64,000 nt of DNA from JBGTIS01 sp041745535 (GTDB lineage Bacteria > Bacteroidota > Bacteroidia > Cytophagales > Cyclobacteriaceae): the NCBI GenBank assembly GCA_041745535.1, contig JBGTIS010000255.1:8338-72337 (forward strand), read 5' to 3'. Under the pieces are notes generated by a model. The model ran no database searches. It was given only the letters and a program-made list of their open reading frames with translations, and was not told the origin of the DNA. Position 1 is the stretch's first letter, and every line of letters starts with the position of its first letter. The position numbers were made by a program, and so were the translations under genes. This document shows, piece after piece, positions 48,708 to 56,788 of the stretch.

Positions 48708-48821
48708 ATATAATAATGAGATATAGTTGTGCTATGCTACTTAAAAAGTAAATATTATTCGTATAAATAAAGTATTAAAATGGTCTTACAGCAGACCTGC
48801 GGATATAGGAATAGGATGAGG

Positions 48822-49430
48822 CTAAATATGTTCTTTTTTTCCTTTCACCAAATCGTAAAGCAATTCACGCGCCCGGTGTAGCTGCGCTTTTACGGTACCA
48901 AGGGGAGCTTCCAGTTCCTGGGCAATTTCTTCGTAGGAATACTCCTGGAAATATCGCAGCCTTACCAATCGCTGGTACTTGGCAGGTAATTTTGTAACAA
49001 ACATTCTTACCAATTCTATTTTCTGCTCTTTGATGGCTTCTTCCTGCGGGTCCAGATTGTTATCTTCCACATCAATATTCACGGCTTCGCCGTCATCGTC
49101 TTTAAAAGAAGTATTGAGACTCATGGTCTCCAGTTTCTTCTTCCTGATAAAGTCGATAGCGTTGTTGGTAGCTATCCGGAAAAGCCAGGTACTGAAAGTG
49201 AAATCTTTTTTAAACCGGTGCAAACTTTTAAATGCCTTGGCAAATGCTTCAATGGTAAGGTCTTCAGCATCATCAACATTCCGTACCATTTTCAGCACCA
49301 TGTGATACACTGGTTTTTTATACCGCTGCATTAATTCAGCATACGCCTGATCGTTATTCTTTTTCGTAGCTTCATCAATAAGCCTAAAGTCTTCAAGTGC
49401 TTTTTTTGAGAACTGCTTTTTTAATTCCAT
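48822..49430 (-). CDS. ECF-type RNA polymerase sigma factor
   Basis: The 202-residue protein has sigma region 2 (DAEDLTIEAFAKAF, FSTWLFRIATNNAIDFIRKKK) and region 4 (RLRYFQEYSYEEIAQELEAPLGTVKAQLHRARELL). It lacks region 1 and region 3, so it is an ECF sigma factor. Its start codon overlaps the preceding glycosyltransferase stop region by 10 nt, so it is translated from the same message. No anti-sigma gene is next to it, which is common for some Bacteroidota ECF factors. Regulon unknown. Confidence 0.92.
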   Translation of the reverse strand: MELKKQFSKKALEDFRLIDEATKKNNDQAYAELMQRYKKPVYHMVLKMVRNVDDAEDLTIEAFAKAFKSLHRFKKDFTFSTWLFRIATNNAIDFIRKKKLETMSLNTSFKDDDGEAVNIDVEDNNLDPQEEAIKEQKIELVRMFVTKLPAKYQRLVRLRYFQEYSYEEIAQELEAPLGTVKAQLHRARELLYDLVKGKKEHI

Positions 49431-50533
49431 CGATTAACCTTTGAGAAAATGGCTGAAGAACCAATAATTATATAGTAGAAAACGTATAAAAAGTCTAAAA
49501 TAATAAATAATATAGGATTTATCTTTTCCTGAAGTATAAAAGAAAAATATTTTACAACAATAATAAGACTTATTGCCCTAATTAAGAAACCTCCACAAAT
49601 AAGATAATAATTATGATCCATTAGGAGCAGGTATACCATACAAATCCAAAATACTATCTGTGAAAAAGAAACTATCCCTAATAATAACTTAACGGAATTA
49701 ATATAGTTTTTACCAACTTCCAAATGCCTTTTTTTTTGTTTGAAATATGATTTTAACGAAACTTTAGGGTAAGAAATTATTTTGGCGGCAGGCTTCATAC
49801 AAATTCCGGTATTTCTGCCGTTGGCATGGGCCTGTACAAAAAGATCGTCGTCGCCGCCCATAACCGATTCGTGGCCTTTAAATCCGTTTCCATTTATAAA
49901 AACAGATTTTCGGTACGCCAGGTTCCGACCTACTGCCATATAAGGCTTTCCCGCCAGGGCGGCGCCCATATACAATAAGGCAGTTTGCAGGGTCTCATAC
50001 TGTATAAATGCATTTAATAAACCATGCATCTTTTTGTAGGGCGAAAACCCCAGTACGAATTGTACTTCAGGGTCAGAAAAGGTTTCAGTCATTTCTCTGA
50101 TCCAATGGGCAGATATGGGTCTGCAATCGGCATCCGTTAGTAACAAAATCTGATGCGAAGCGGCCGCTATGCCCCGGGCAAGCGGATATTTTTTGCCGGG
50201 AATACCCCTTGGTTTATTAACCAGATGAATCACTTTAAGTGCTTTGTATTTGGAACGTACAAATTCAAGGTACGCTCTGCTGCCATCCTGTGAGCCATCG
50301 TTTACTATGACGATTTCTTTATGGTGGTAGTCCTGCGCCAATAAAAGTGGTATCAGTTCCCGCAGATTGTCAATTTCGTCGCGGGCACACACAATTACAG
50401 AAACGGGTATCGCCATGCCAGTAGTAGTTGCCGGAGTTTCTCTTTTTCTTAATAAAATAAACAAGCCAGTATGTAGCATCACCTGTATGGCTACGCTTGC
50501 CAGATAAAGTAATAATATCATAAGTTCGCCCAC
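49421..50533 (-). CDS. Family 2 glycosyltransferase (membrane)
   Basis: The 370-residue protein has an N-terminal helix (residues 3-23), GT2 motifs VIVCARDEIDNL, IVNDGSQDGS, LLTDADC, GGDDDLFVQ, and two to three C-terminal helices. In place of the QxxRW motif of processive enzymes there is QKKRH, so it may transfer single sugars or act on lipids. It overlaps the downstream ECF sigma factor gene by 10 nt. The coupling of a membrane glycosyltransferase with a sigma factor suggests the sigma factor responds to envelope state, which is inference. Confidence 0.85.
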   Translation of the reverse strand: MGELMILLLYLASVAIQVMLHTGLFILLRKRETPATTTGMAIPVSVIVCARDEIDNLRELIPLLLAQDYHHKEIVIVNDGSQDGSRAYLEFVRSKYKALKVIHLVNKPRGIPGKKYPLARGIAAASHQILLLTDADCRPISAHWIREMTETFSDPEVQFVLGFSPYKKMHGLLNAFIQYETLQTALLYMGAALAGKPYMAVGRNLAYRKSVFINGNGFKGHESVMGGDDDLFVQAHANGRNTGICMKPAAKIISYPKVSLKSYFKQKKRHLEVGKNYINSVKLLLGIVSFSQIVFWICMVYLLLMDHNYYLICGGFLIRAISLIIVVKYFSFILQEKINPILFIILDFLYVFYYIIIGSSAIFSKVNRWN

Positions 50534-50657
50534 ATGGGTACCGAAGTTATAAAGGATGAATGAATTTATGATGTATTTATCTGAAATACCCTGAATTTTA
50601 GGCTGGAAAGAGCACCAGTCCGGTAAAACTCACTACCTCTTCCTGGTTCTAAAACCT

Positions 50658-51224
50658 CTATCCAATTTTAAGTGGAGGACCCACCACCTGCATGTCGTTA
50701 TCGGCGAATATCTGCGCTATTTCCTGTGGTGTAGGTTCTTTTTGCGGGGCAGCCATAGTTACAAAAAAGTCTTCAAGTTTTCCGGCAGGTTGTACAATTA
50801 CCGTCATTTTGGCCTTTTCTGAAACCTGTGTCCAGGCATGAGGAATTTGCCGGGGTAAGAAAATACTGTCGCCTGCTGTAAGTTGATGTTTGTCTTCCCC
50901 AACCTGAAAATAGTATTCACCTTCGAGCACATAAAATATTTCATCCTGAAAATGATGCAGGTGCAAGGGAGTACCTCGGCCTTGCGACAACCCGGTTTGC
51001 TCAAACACCGCCAAATCTCCATCTGTATCCTTTCCCGATATTTTTACATCCAATACATTGGAATTTACTCCTTTCAGGGTAATGTGTCCGTGAATTCTGC
51101 CTTCACTGGCATTTATCTTAAAACCTTTGGCTTTTCTTTCGCTCTGTTTTTTAATACGCGCAAAGGAAGTGAGTGGCGCTATAGCTGCTGTTAACAGGGT
51201 TACAACAAAGTGCTTTCTTTTCAT
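50658..51224 (-). CDS. Exported cupin-domain protein
   Basis: The protein of about 188 residues has a signal peptide (MKRKHFVVTLLTAAIAPLTSFA) when started at 51224; an upstream ATG at 51269 is less likely. The cupin core is visible: GRGTPLHLHHFQDEIFYVLEGEYYF and AGDSIFLPRQIPHAW, with metal-binding His and Glu. Catalytic or binding role is unknown; similar single-cupin proteins bind small organic molecules or act as dioxygenases. It sits downstream of the Gfo/Idh gene with a 289-nt gap. Confidence 0.82.
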   Translation of the reverse strand: MKRKHFVVTLLTAAIAPLTSFARIKKQSERKAKGFKINASEGRIHGHITLKGVNSNVLDVKISGKDTDGDLAVFEQTGLSQGRGTPLHLHHFQDEIFYVLEGEYYFQVGEDKHQLTAGDSIFLPRQIPHAWTQVSEKAKMTVIVQPAGKLEDFFVTMAAPQKEPTPQEIAQIFADNDMQVVGPPLKIG

Positions 51225-51513
51225 ATTCTGTGGTTTGAGGCATTGTTTAATTCCGCTACAGTAACGCATACGGCAGCCGAGCGGCAGGTATGAGCGAATT
51301 GATTCAAGTTACATTATTTTTCTGTGGGCGTGACCCGAGGTAAAGAATAAATTTTTCGCGACCTGATTGGATAACTGAACATGGCAGTTTACCCGCGAAC
51401 AAAAATAAGAAAGCCAAAAATAGTTTGGCTACCAGCCATACAAAGCGGATGCAAAGTATGGACAGGTAGCCAAAGGGTGGGCATTTAACCTTTAAAAATC
51501 ATTTCTGAGGGTA

Positions 51514-52980
51514 TTACACTTCCCAGCCTTTTCTGTAGGTTCTTCCTACAAACTGGTTGGCATCTTCCAGATTGGTAATTCTCATATTCTCTCCGTCCCA
51601 CAACAGTTTTTTACGGGCATAAAAATCCATTTGCCCTTTGCTGTTTTCTTTTCCCAGCATATAACTGCGAATAGCCAGATTACCCATCAGCACCGTTTCC
51701 GTCATCGGACCGGCATAATCAAACGAAGAAGTTAAACCCCGGTGTTCCGCACTATCAAACCCAGCTTTACAGGCATCTACCCATTTGCGCTGATGTCCAT
51801 ATTCAGGCTCTGGCATCTCTTCCGTTTCCGGACCAAAATCTGTGGTGCCGTCATTCATGTACAGCTTTGGCATTAAGGGTGAGCTGTCGTTGATGTTGGT
51901 AGAGATAATACCTTTTTCCCCAATAATCAATACACCATTGCTGCTGTTCTCGCCGCCAATGTCGTGGTCGGCAGGAATAATGTCCGGGTGTGAAGGTCTG
52001 ATGCCGCCATCGCTCCAGGTCATTTCGATGGGCGATTTACTTTTATCGGTGGCGCCAAAATGCAGGGTAATAAAAGAAGAAGAGGGGCATCCTTCCGGAT
52101 GATAGTCGGGCGTCCACATGCCGGTGTACACAGAAGCCACACTGCATTCCGCATCGGTAGGATATTTCAATCCTAAGGTTCGGAAAGGGATATCTATCAG
52201 GTGGCATCCTACATCGCCCAGCGCGCCTGTGCCATAATCCCACCATCCTCGCCAGCTGAAAGGATGTAAATTGGGGGTATAGGGCATGTATTCGGCAGGG
52301 CCTAACCAAAGGTCCCAGTGTAAATCTTTCGGTTTTTTGCTTTCATCAGGTTTGGGCATGGCACCACCCTGGGGCCAAACCGGACGATTGGTCCAGATCT
52401 GTACTTTGGATATGTTGCCCATATCGCCGGAGTCTATCCATTTCTGAACCATGTTCAGTAGCGGATTCGATCCGCCCTGGTTGCCCATCTGGCTGACGAT
52501 TTTATTGTTTCTTGCCATCTCGGTAAGCATGCGGGCTTCCCGGATATTGTGGGTCATGGGTTTTTGTACATACACATGCTTTCCTCTTTCCATGGCAAAT
52601 ACAGCGGCAGGGCCATGCACATGATCGGGTGTGGAGATGGTAACAGCATCAATATCTTTTTCTTTTTCCAGCATTTCCCGGTAATCATTGTACAGTTTTG
52701 CTTTGGGAAATTTCTCTACCGAAGCTTTGGCCGATCCGGAGAAATCCACATCGCAAAGCGCGGCTATGTTTTCCCGGCCATTAACAGAAGCATTGCGAAT
52801 ATCGCTCGCGCCCTTACCGCCCGCGCCAATGGCCGCCAGGTTCAACTGATCACTCGGGGCTGTATAGCCAATACCGCCCAACACGTGTCTGGGTACTATA
52901 AAAATAGAGGAAGCGATGGCTCCATTTTTAATAAATGACCGGCGGGATGAGTTTGCCAGCTTTTTTTTTCTCTCATTCAT
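51514..52980 (-). CDS. Tat-exported Gfo/Idh/MocA family oxidoreductase
   Basis: The 488-residue enzyme begins with a twin-arginine signal (NSSRRSFIKNGAIASSIFIVPRHVLG), so it is folded with its cofactor before export. The Rossmann loop is LAAIGAGGKGASDI. Other family features are DAVTISTPDHVHGPAA, YVQKPMTHNIREARML (with QKP where EKP is usual), and GDVGCHLIDIPF. Many Bacteroidota Gfo/Idh/MocA enzymes with Tat signals act on sugars or glycans with NAD(P). Substrate is unknown. No sugar operon is adjacent. Confidence 0.9.
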   Translation of the reverse strand: MNERKKKLANSSRRSFIKNGAIASSIFIVPRHVLGGIGYTAPSDQLNLAAIGAGGKGASDIRNASVNGRENIAALCDVDFSGSAKASVEKFPKAKLYNDYREMLEKEKDIDAVTISTPDHVHGPAAVFAMERGKHVYVQKPMTHNIREARMLTEMARNNKIVSQMGNQGGSNPLLNMVQKWIDSGDMGNISKVQIWTNRPVWPQGGAMPKPDESKKPKDLHWDLWLGPAEYMPYTPNLHPFSWRGWWDYGTGALGDVGCHLIDIPFRTLGLKYPTDAECSVASVYTGMWTPDYHPEGCPSSSFITLHFGATDKSKSPIEMTWSDGGIRPSHPDIIPADHDIGGENSSNGVLIIGEKGIISTNINDSSPLMPKLYMNDGTTDFGPETEEMPEPEYGHQRKWVDACKAGFDSAEHRGLTSSFDYAGPMTETVLMGNLAIRSYMLGKENSKGQMDFYARKKLLWDGENMRITNLEDANQFVGRTYRKGWEV

Positions 52981-53181
52981 GATTATAAGTGATTAAATTT
53001 TTAAGGTTAATCCTACTGTGTGGATTCAGGTTTGGTTTCCAAATTTCTAAGTTAAGGAAAATAATAGAATCTGAGTCATGGGAAGAGGAAAAGTTGTATG
53101 GTTTTGTAATTTTACTCCAGGCTGCTGACGATCCTGATAAGGATGCTTTAGCGATCCGGTATATTCTTTTTGTTTTTTTGT

Positions 53182-53302
53182 CTATTCTTTATTCAGGTTT
53201 CTGGCCAGTCGGAATCCAAGGTCATCTATTTTAAATTGGGTAGGATGGCTGTGTTTGGTAGCCATACACCCTCTTTCTTCATCGTACACAGCCGCTCCCT
53301 TT
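53182..53302 (-). pseudogene. C-terminal remnant of a formylglycine-generating-enzyme (SUMF1) family gene
   Basis: Read on the minus strand, this stretch encodes an end such as GCMATKHSHPTQF then DDLGFRLARN and a stop at 53182-53184. GFRLAR at the very C-terminus is the signature of the SUMF1/FGE-sulfatase fold. No upstream FGE sequence remains: the other strand instead reads the nitric oxide synthase fragment. The start coordinate at the high end is approximate. This is a fragment, not a working gene. Confidence 0.5.
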
Positions 53303-53752
53303 AACGGCTGGTACATGGTGAACGAAGTTGCATCGCGCAACTTTGGTGATCTCAATCGCTACAATCTTCTTCCCCGCATCGCGGAAAGGATGGGCTTAGA
53401 TACATCGACCAATGCTACCTTGTGGAAAGACAAGGCACTGGTTGAGCTTAACATTGCCGTACTTGATTCTTACCAAAAATGTGGTGTTTCTATGGTAGAT
53501 CATCATACCGTTTCGGAACAATTTATGAACTTTGCAGCCATCGAGGTAAAACATGGCCGCCCGGTAACTGCTGATTGGGCCTGGATTGTCCCACCCATGT
53601 CGGGTTCCACCACAGGAGTATTTCATCATGAATGGAATAACGAAGTCAAATGCCCCAACTATTTCTACTACAACACGCCTGCCTGGAAAGCGCGGGAAGC
53701 CGAGAAAAAAACCGATGGAACTCCTTCAGGATGTCCGTTTCATAATGATTAG
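53282..53752 (+). pseudogene. nos: 3' fragment of a nitric oxide synthase oxygenase gene
   Basis: The reading frame encodes a bacterial NOS C-terminal half: APFNGWYM, RNFGDLNRYNLLP, LWKDKALVELNIAVLDSY, VDHHTVSEQFM and DWAWIVPPMSGSTTGVFHHEW. This region holds the substrate-arginine and tetrahydrofolate-site part. The N-terminal part of about 200 residues, with the haem Cys, is absent. The open frame could begin at a TTG at 53255, but that lies in antisense to the FGE remnant, so no intact start exists. It therefore cannot make NO. It ends with a normal-looking stop and touches the ATPase gene at 53749. Confidence 0.72.
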
Positions 53753-54144
53753 TTGGGTACCGATGCAAATAATTTTTTGTTATAGCGCCAATGGTCCGCA
53801 TAGGTTTTTAGGCTTTCATCAATATCCGACTGAATTAAGGTCGCATAGCAAAGCGTATCCAGGAAACCACAGTCAAAAAATATAGGAAGGTTATTCCTTC
53901 GCATTTTATCAATCTGTTTAAATCTCCTGATAGAACGGTCGAACATTACCTTTTTGTAAAGTGCCTTGTTTTTCCAGGGAAGCGCTGCTCCAGTCACTTC
54001 ATTTTGTTCCTTAATTAGTTCACGGGCGATTTCCGCAACAACTTCATACTCTCTTTTTTGTAATTCATCAAGCAAAGTCGTTTTCCCAACGCCTGGTCTA
54101 CCCATTATCACGAAGAAATTAGGGTAATGCTTAAATTCAATCAT
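53749..54144 (-). CDS. Truncated AAA-type ATPase / kinase-like protein
   Basis: The 131-residue protein has a Walker A motif (GRPGVGKTTLLDEL, residues ~15-28) and a following VVAEIARELIKEQ, the N-terminal part of the AAA_28-like family that phosphorylates or binds nucleotides. Family members are about 180 residues; this ends early at KLFASVPN. The C-terminal third, including the lid region, appears lost at the junction with the NOS fragment. It may be a degraded gene. A weak attC-like site sits just upstream (54150-54249). Confidence 0.6.
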   Translation of the reverse strand: MIEFKHYPNFFVIMGRPGVGKTTLLDELQKREYEVVAEIARELIKEQNEVTGAALPWKNKALYKKVMFDRSIRRFKQIDKMRRNNLPIFFDCGFLDTLCYATLIQSDIDESLKTYADHWRYNKKLFASVPN

Positions 54145-54149
54145 CTTTT

Positions 54150-54249
54150 AAACAACCTGCATAGCTGCTGGCCGGGCATGTTTGCATGTTTAGTTTATTT
54201 ATCCATGTCGCTGCTGGGCGCCACAAGCATCTGGCTCATTTTGTTAGAT
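54150..54249. other. Weak attC-like site and surrounding non-coding sequence (54145-54562)
   Basis: AAACAAC near 54150 and GTTAGAT at 54243-54249 (fits GTTRRRY) bracket an imperfect inverted repeat with GCTGCTGGC on the left and GCCACAAGC on the right. It lies directly upstream of the ATPase start, where a cassette boundary is expected. The symmetry is poor, so it is only a candidate. The remaining bases to 54562 contain no ORF; part (54460-54525) is distantly similar to 56198-56260. Confidence 0.3.
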
Positions 54250-54562
54250 TTGTGGCTTTATTCGTACCATTTAAAGCTTTAATTTCTGCGTAGGTCATGT
54301 TTATAGAGGATAAAACACAGGGAAAAACTTCTAATACACTTTCATCCGGGAATTTATCCAGGTGCAAAGCTGAAAATAAAAAGCAGGAAGCACTTCGAGA
54401 ATTACAAACCTGGGTCGTTTGTCAATGTTTGTATTTCAAAAAATGCTTTATCTGATAATTTGCGTTTTCTGTTCGTGTTTCAATATCAGAACTTGGAGCA
54501 AAAAGCTACCAAATTGTATTTCTAGCGAAGCTTGAGGATAGCTGGTGCTGGTGCCAGTACAT

Positions 54563-54948
54563 TCACATTTCATAAATTATTACTTCTAATTTCTCAACTG
54601 TTCGGTATTGTTTGTCAGCTGTCAAGAGAGGTAATTGAAAATAAAAGGCAGTAGCCGCTACAATAGCATCAGGAAGTTTTAATTTTGATTTTCTCCTAAA
54701 TTCAATAGTCAAACCTTTAATTTCCTGCGTTATATCCACTATCGTGCAATTTTTTAATAGTCCCTTTATCGTCTCTTCTGAATCGGCAGAAATTTTAGGA
54801 AAGGACAGCAGCCACCGTGGCCCGGTTCAAGTTCAGTTATGAAGGAAATAACGAGATCTTTATCTGAAATCATTTCAATTACTTCTTGATCCCCACTCAG
54901 GAAATACAACAGTATATTGGTATCTACAAAAAGTTTATTCCCACTCAT
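54563..54948 (-). pseudogene. VapC-type PIN toxin, broken by a 14-nt insertion
   Basis: The start MSGNKLFVDTNILLYFL carries the first PIN acidic residue. After TELE the frame is lost. Removing 14 nt (forward 54812-54825) rejoins TELE to LLSFPKIS and a full C-terminus with KLPDAIVAATAFY, LTADKQY and a stop at 54563-54565, giving 123 residues. These are all expected VapC features, so the gene was whole before the insertion. As it stands, translation ends after 60 residues unless the insert is bypassed or frameshifted over. It overlaps the antitoxin gene by 14 nt. Confidence 0.8.
54812..54825 (-). repeat. 14-nt micro-insertion in vapC
   Basis: On the toxin strand the insert reads CCGGGCCACGGTGG, or CGGGCCACGGTGGC after sliding by one base. 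Twelve of 14 bases are G or C in an AT-rich gene. It contains the inverted repeat GCCAC-G-GTGGC. It is 13/14 identical to the insert at 62795-62808. Confidence 0.75.
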
Positions 54949-55117
54949 CTCTCATTTGTCTTTGATACCTTAAAGGATCGATGGGGCGGCCATCCGCATC
55001 CATTTTTAATTTTCCTGCATATTTCATTATGTCTCTTTTGGGAGTTTTAGAAACAATTTCATTTATTCGTTTTTTTATTTCCTCTTTAGGCGTCCCTTTT
55101 TTAATTACTGTTACCAT
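54935..55117 (-). CDS. VapB-like antitoxin
   Basis: The 60-residue basic protein (MVTVIKKGTPKEEI...RQMRDEWE) lies directly upstream of, and overlaps by 14 nt, the PIN toxin gene. That size, order and overlap are typical of toxin-antitoxin pairs; the antitoxin normally binds the toxin and its own promoter. The family is a short AbrB-less antitoxin type of Bacteroidota; the exact clan is not certain. Since the toxin is broken, this antitoxin may be a remnant. Confidence 0.72.
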   Translation of the reverse strand: MVTVIKKGTPKEEIKKRINEIVSKTPKRDIMKYAGKLKMDADGRPIDPLRYQRQMRDEWE

Positions 55118-55687
55118 ATCTTTAGCATCTTTTTGTCAATATAAGTTTAAAACCAAAATCATCATGGCGATCTTTGATTTTAAAACTCAATACTTTTATA
55201 AACCTTAAGTGGCGTTGAGCTACATTAGGATGAATAGCTAAATGAGTATAGTAATGAAAGGTTTTTTGCACTTGGATATATTAAAATATCTGCATCGCTA
55301 TGATATAAATACTCATTTGCTAGCATTGAACTTAAATGATAAGGAAACTCCGTGCTGACTATGCACACGAAGATTTTATCTGTTGAATGAACATCTAAAC
55401 AGACCATAGCTTCTTTATAATATATTCTCAGACTAATTAACATATAGGAAAGGTGCTGTTAGTGAACAATGACGGACAGAGGCCCTTTTCATTTTCAGCA
55501 CAGGGCTGGGCCGCATAGGCAGTGGATGCCCTGCGCTTGGAAATAGGATAAATGCTCCAAAATTTGAATTGGGGAGTTCTTTGAGATTTATTTAGTTGCA
55601 TAATTTAAAATTTTCTAACCAATTTCATTGGATAGTAGTTGATAAAAGCCTTATATTAAGGTTGTTAACGAAAAAACTAATTTTCAT
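55118..55687. other. Non-coding region with one copy of a 189-bp repeat
   Basis: No protein gene is supported in these 570 bases. A 72-codon minus-strand ORF (55225-55443) has a 5' part lying in the repeat unit and a 3' part (DADILIYPSAKN-like) resembling no family I can name, so I do not call it. The repeat copy is 55352-55540. The plus-strand gene at 55688 has a hydrophobic start immediately after this region. Confidence 0.5.
55352..55540. repeat. 189-bp accessory repeat, copy 1
   Basis: The unit starts GTGCTGACTATGCAC, includes GGTGCTGTTAGTGAAC and ends CCCTGCGCTTG. Near its end AGCACAGGGC pairs with GCCCTGCGCT (one mismatch) to give a hairpin. A near-identical copy of the same length is at 56287-56475, and a 3' part is at 56613-56728. 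Confidence 0.85.
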
Positions 55688-56131
55688 ATGAACCACCTTG
55701 CATGTGCATTGTTGATTACTGTTGCTGGTGCTCTCGGAGGTATTGTAAATGCCTTGCTCACCGACAATGGCTTTGTTCTTCCCCAACTTCTTAAACGGAT
55801 TTGGTGTCCTGGATTTATTTCAAATATTCTAATAGGGGCATTTTCTGCTTTTGCCTCATGGTCCTTTTATGGGTCAGGCGCTGGGGTTGAGTTGGCTGCT
55901 AATACTAATGAAAATTCGGTGATATCGTTGACATTTTCCGCTCTTGCTGGCGCATTCCTAGTTGGTGTGGCTGGTTCAAGATGGCTCACGAATGAAGTAG
56001 ATAAAAAGCTTTTAAGAGAAAGTGTAAAGGAAGCCACAAAGAAAAAAATTGGGCCAGAAGAGGCTGATGAATTGATTAAGGAATCGCCTAGAAGTATTTT
56101 GAAAACTGTAGATCGAGCGATCACCTATTAA
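55688..56131 (+). CDS. Small membrane protein of unknown function
   Basis: The 147-residue protein has an N-terminal hydrophobic segment (residues 3-30), another helix (about 43-60) and one near 75-100 rich in Gly/Ala, then a charged C-terminus (LLRESVKEATKKKIGPEEADEL). I recognise no named family. It lies between two copies of the 189-bp repeat and has a base composition like the surrounding accessory genes, so it may be acquired. Confidence 0.6.
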   Translation: MNHLACALLITVAGALGGIVNALLTDNGFVLPQLLKRIWCPGFISNILIGAFSAFASWSFYGSGAGVELAANTNENSVISLTFSALAGAFLVGVAGSRWLTNEVDKKLLRESVKEATKKKIGPEEADELIKESPRSILKTVDRAITY

Positions 56132-56286
56132 CAAACGCTTTTAGTCTTGACTCAGGTAATGCGCCACAATGGCCAAGTGCAGCCACAGGCCGAGCATGTT
56201 TGCGTTTTGCGTTTATCTTTTAATTATAAATTTCGTACTTAGAGCACCAAAAGAACTAACTCTACAAGCGCATGTCGTCCCGACCT

Positions 56287-56475
56287 GTGCTGACTATGCA
56301 CCCGAAGATTTTATCTGTTGAATGAACATCTAAACAGACCATAGCTTCTTTATAGTATATTCTCAGACTAATTAATATATAGGAAAGGTGCTGTTAGTAA
56401 ACAATGACAGACAGAGGCCCTTTTCATTTTCAGCACAGGGCTGGGCCGCATAGGCAGTGGATGCCCTGCGCTTGA
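56287..56475. repeat. 189-bp accessory repeat, copy 2
   Basis: This copy has the same ends and length as copy 1, with a few substitutions (for example TTAGTAAACAATGACAG against TTAGTGAACAATGACGG). The sequence between the 55688 gene and this copy (56132-56286) has no ORF; part resembles 54460-54525. Confidence 0.85.
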
Positions 56476-56479
56476 GGAG

Positions 56480-56605
56480 TACTCCTTGCCGCATTTATTG
56501 CGGCATCTCCATATTGGTTTGCAGGGATACTGTTAGGAATACCGCACGAAATGCATGGGACCTCGGAATAAATCCGGTCGGCGCTCCGACGGGGAGAATG
56601 CCCTA
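56480..56605. repeat. REP-like hairpin repeat, copy a
   Basis: ACTCCTTGCCGCATTTATTG followed by CGGCATC forms an inverted repeat (GCCGCA/TGCGGC), and TCGGCGCTCCGACGGGGA occurs near the end. The same architecture recurs at 62766-62893, 62936-63085 and 63842-63918. The middle has diverged. Confidence 0.65.
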
Positions 56606-56612
56606 AAACTAT

Positions 56613-56728
56613 TTCTAACCTGATTAATATTTAGGAAAGGCGCTGTTAGTGAACAATGACGGACAGAGGCACTTTTCATTTTCAGCACAGGGCTGGGCCG
56701 CATAGGCAGTGGATGCCCTGCGCTTGAG
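56613..56728. repeat. 189-bp repeat, partial copy 3
   Basis: The 3' part of the 189-bp unit, from CTAACCTGATTAATATTTAG to CCCTGCGCTTGAGG, about 115 nt. The 5' part is missing and is replaced by the REP-like element. Confidence 0.8.
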
Positions 56729-56774
56729 GTTATGATTCAGGTTACTTACTTATTAGCCGTGGTGCTTGCTCGAT

Positions 56775-56781
56775 GTTAGGC
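56775..56781 (-). other. attC-type core site (RYYYAAC/GTTRRRY) after the UPF0175-DUF3368 cassette
   Basis: GTTAGGC in the plus orientation is a perfect GTTRRRY core, 7 nt beyond the DUF3368 stop. It would be the R'' box of the site ending that cassette. The opposite arm is not found, possibly because the 189-bp and REP-like repeats inserted here. Confidence 0.4.
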
Positions 56782-56788
56782 ATAGGCT

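Noticed and set aside
55225..55443. 72-codon minus ORF overlapping repeat copy 1
   Set aside because: Its first part is the repeat unit itself; in copy 2 the same part has lost the ATG. No family found.
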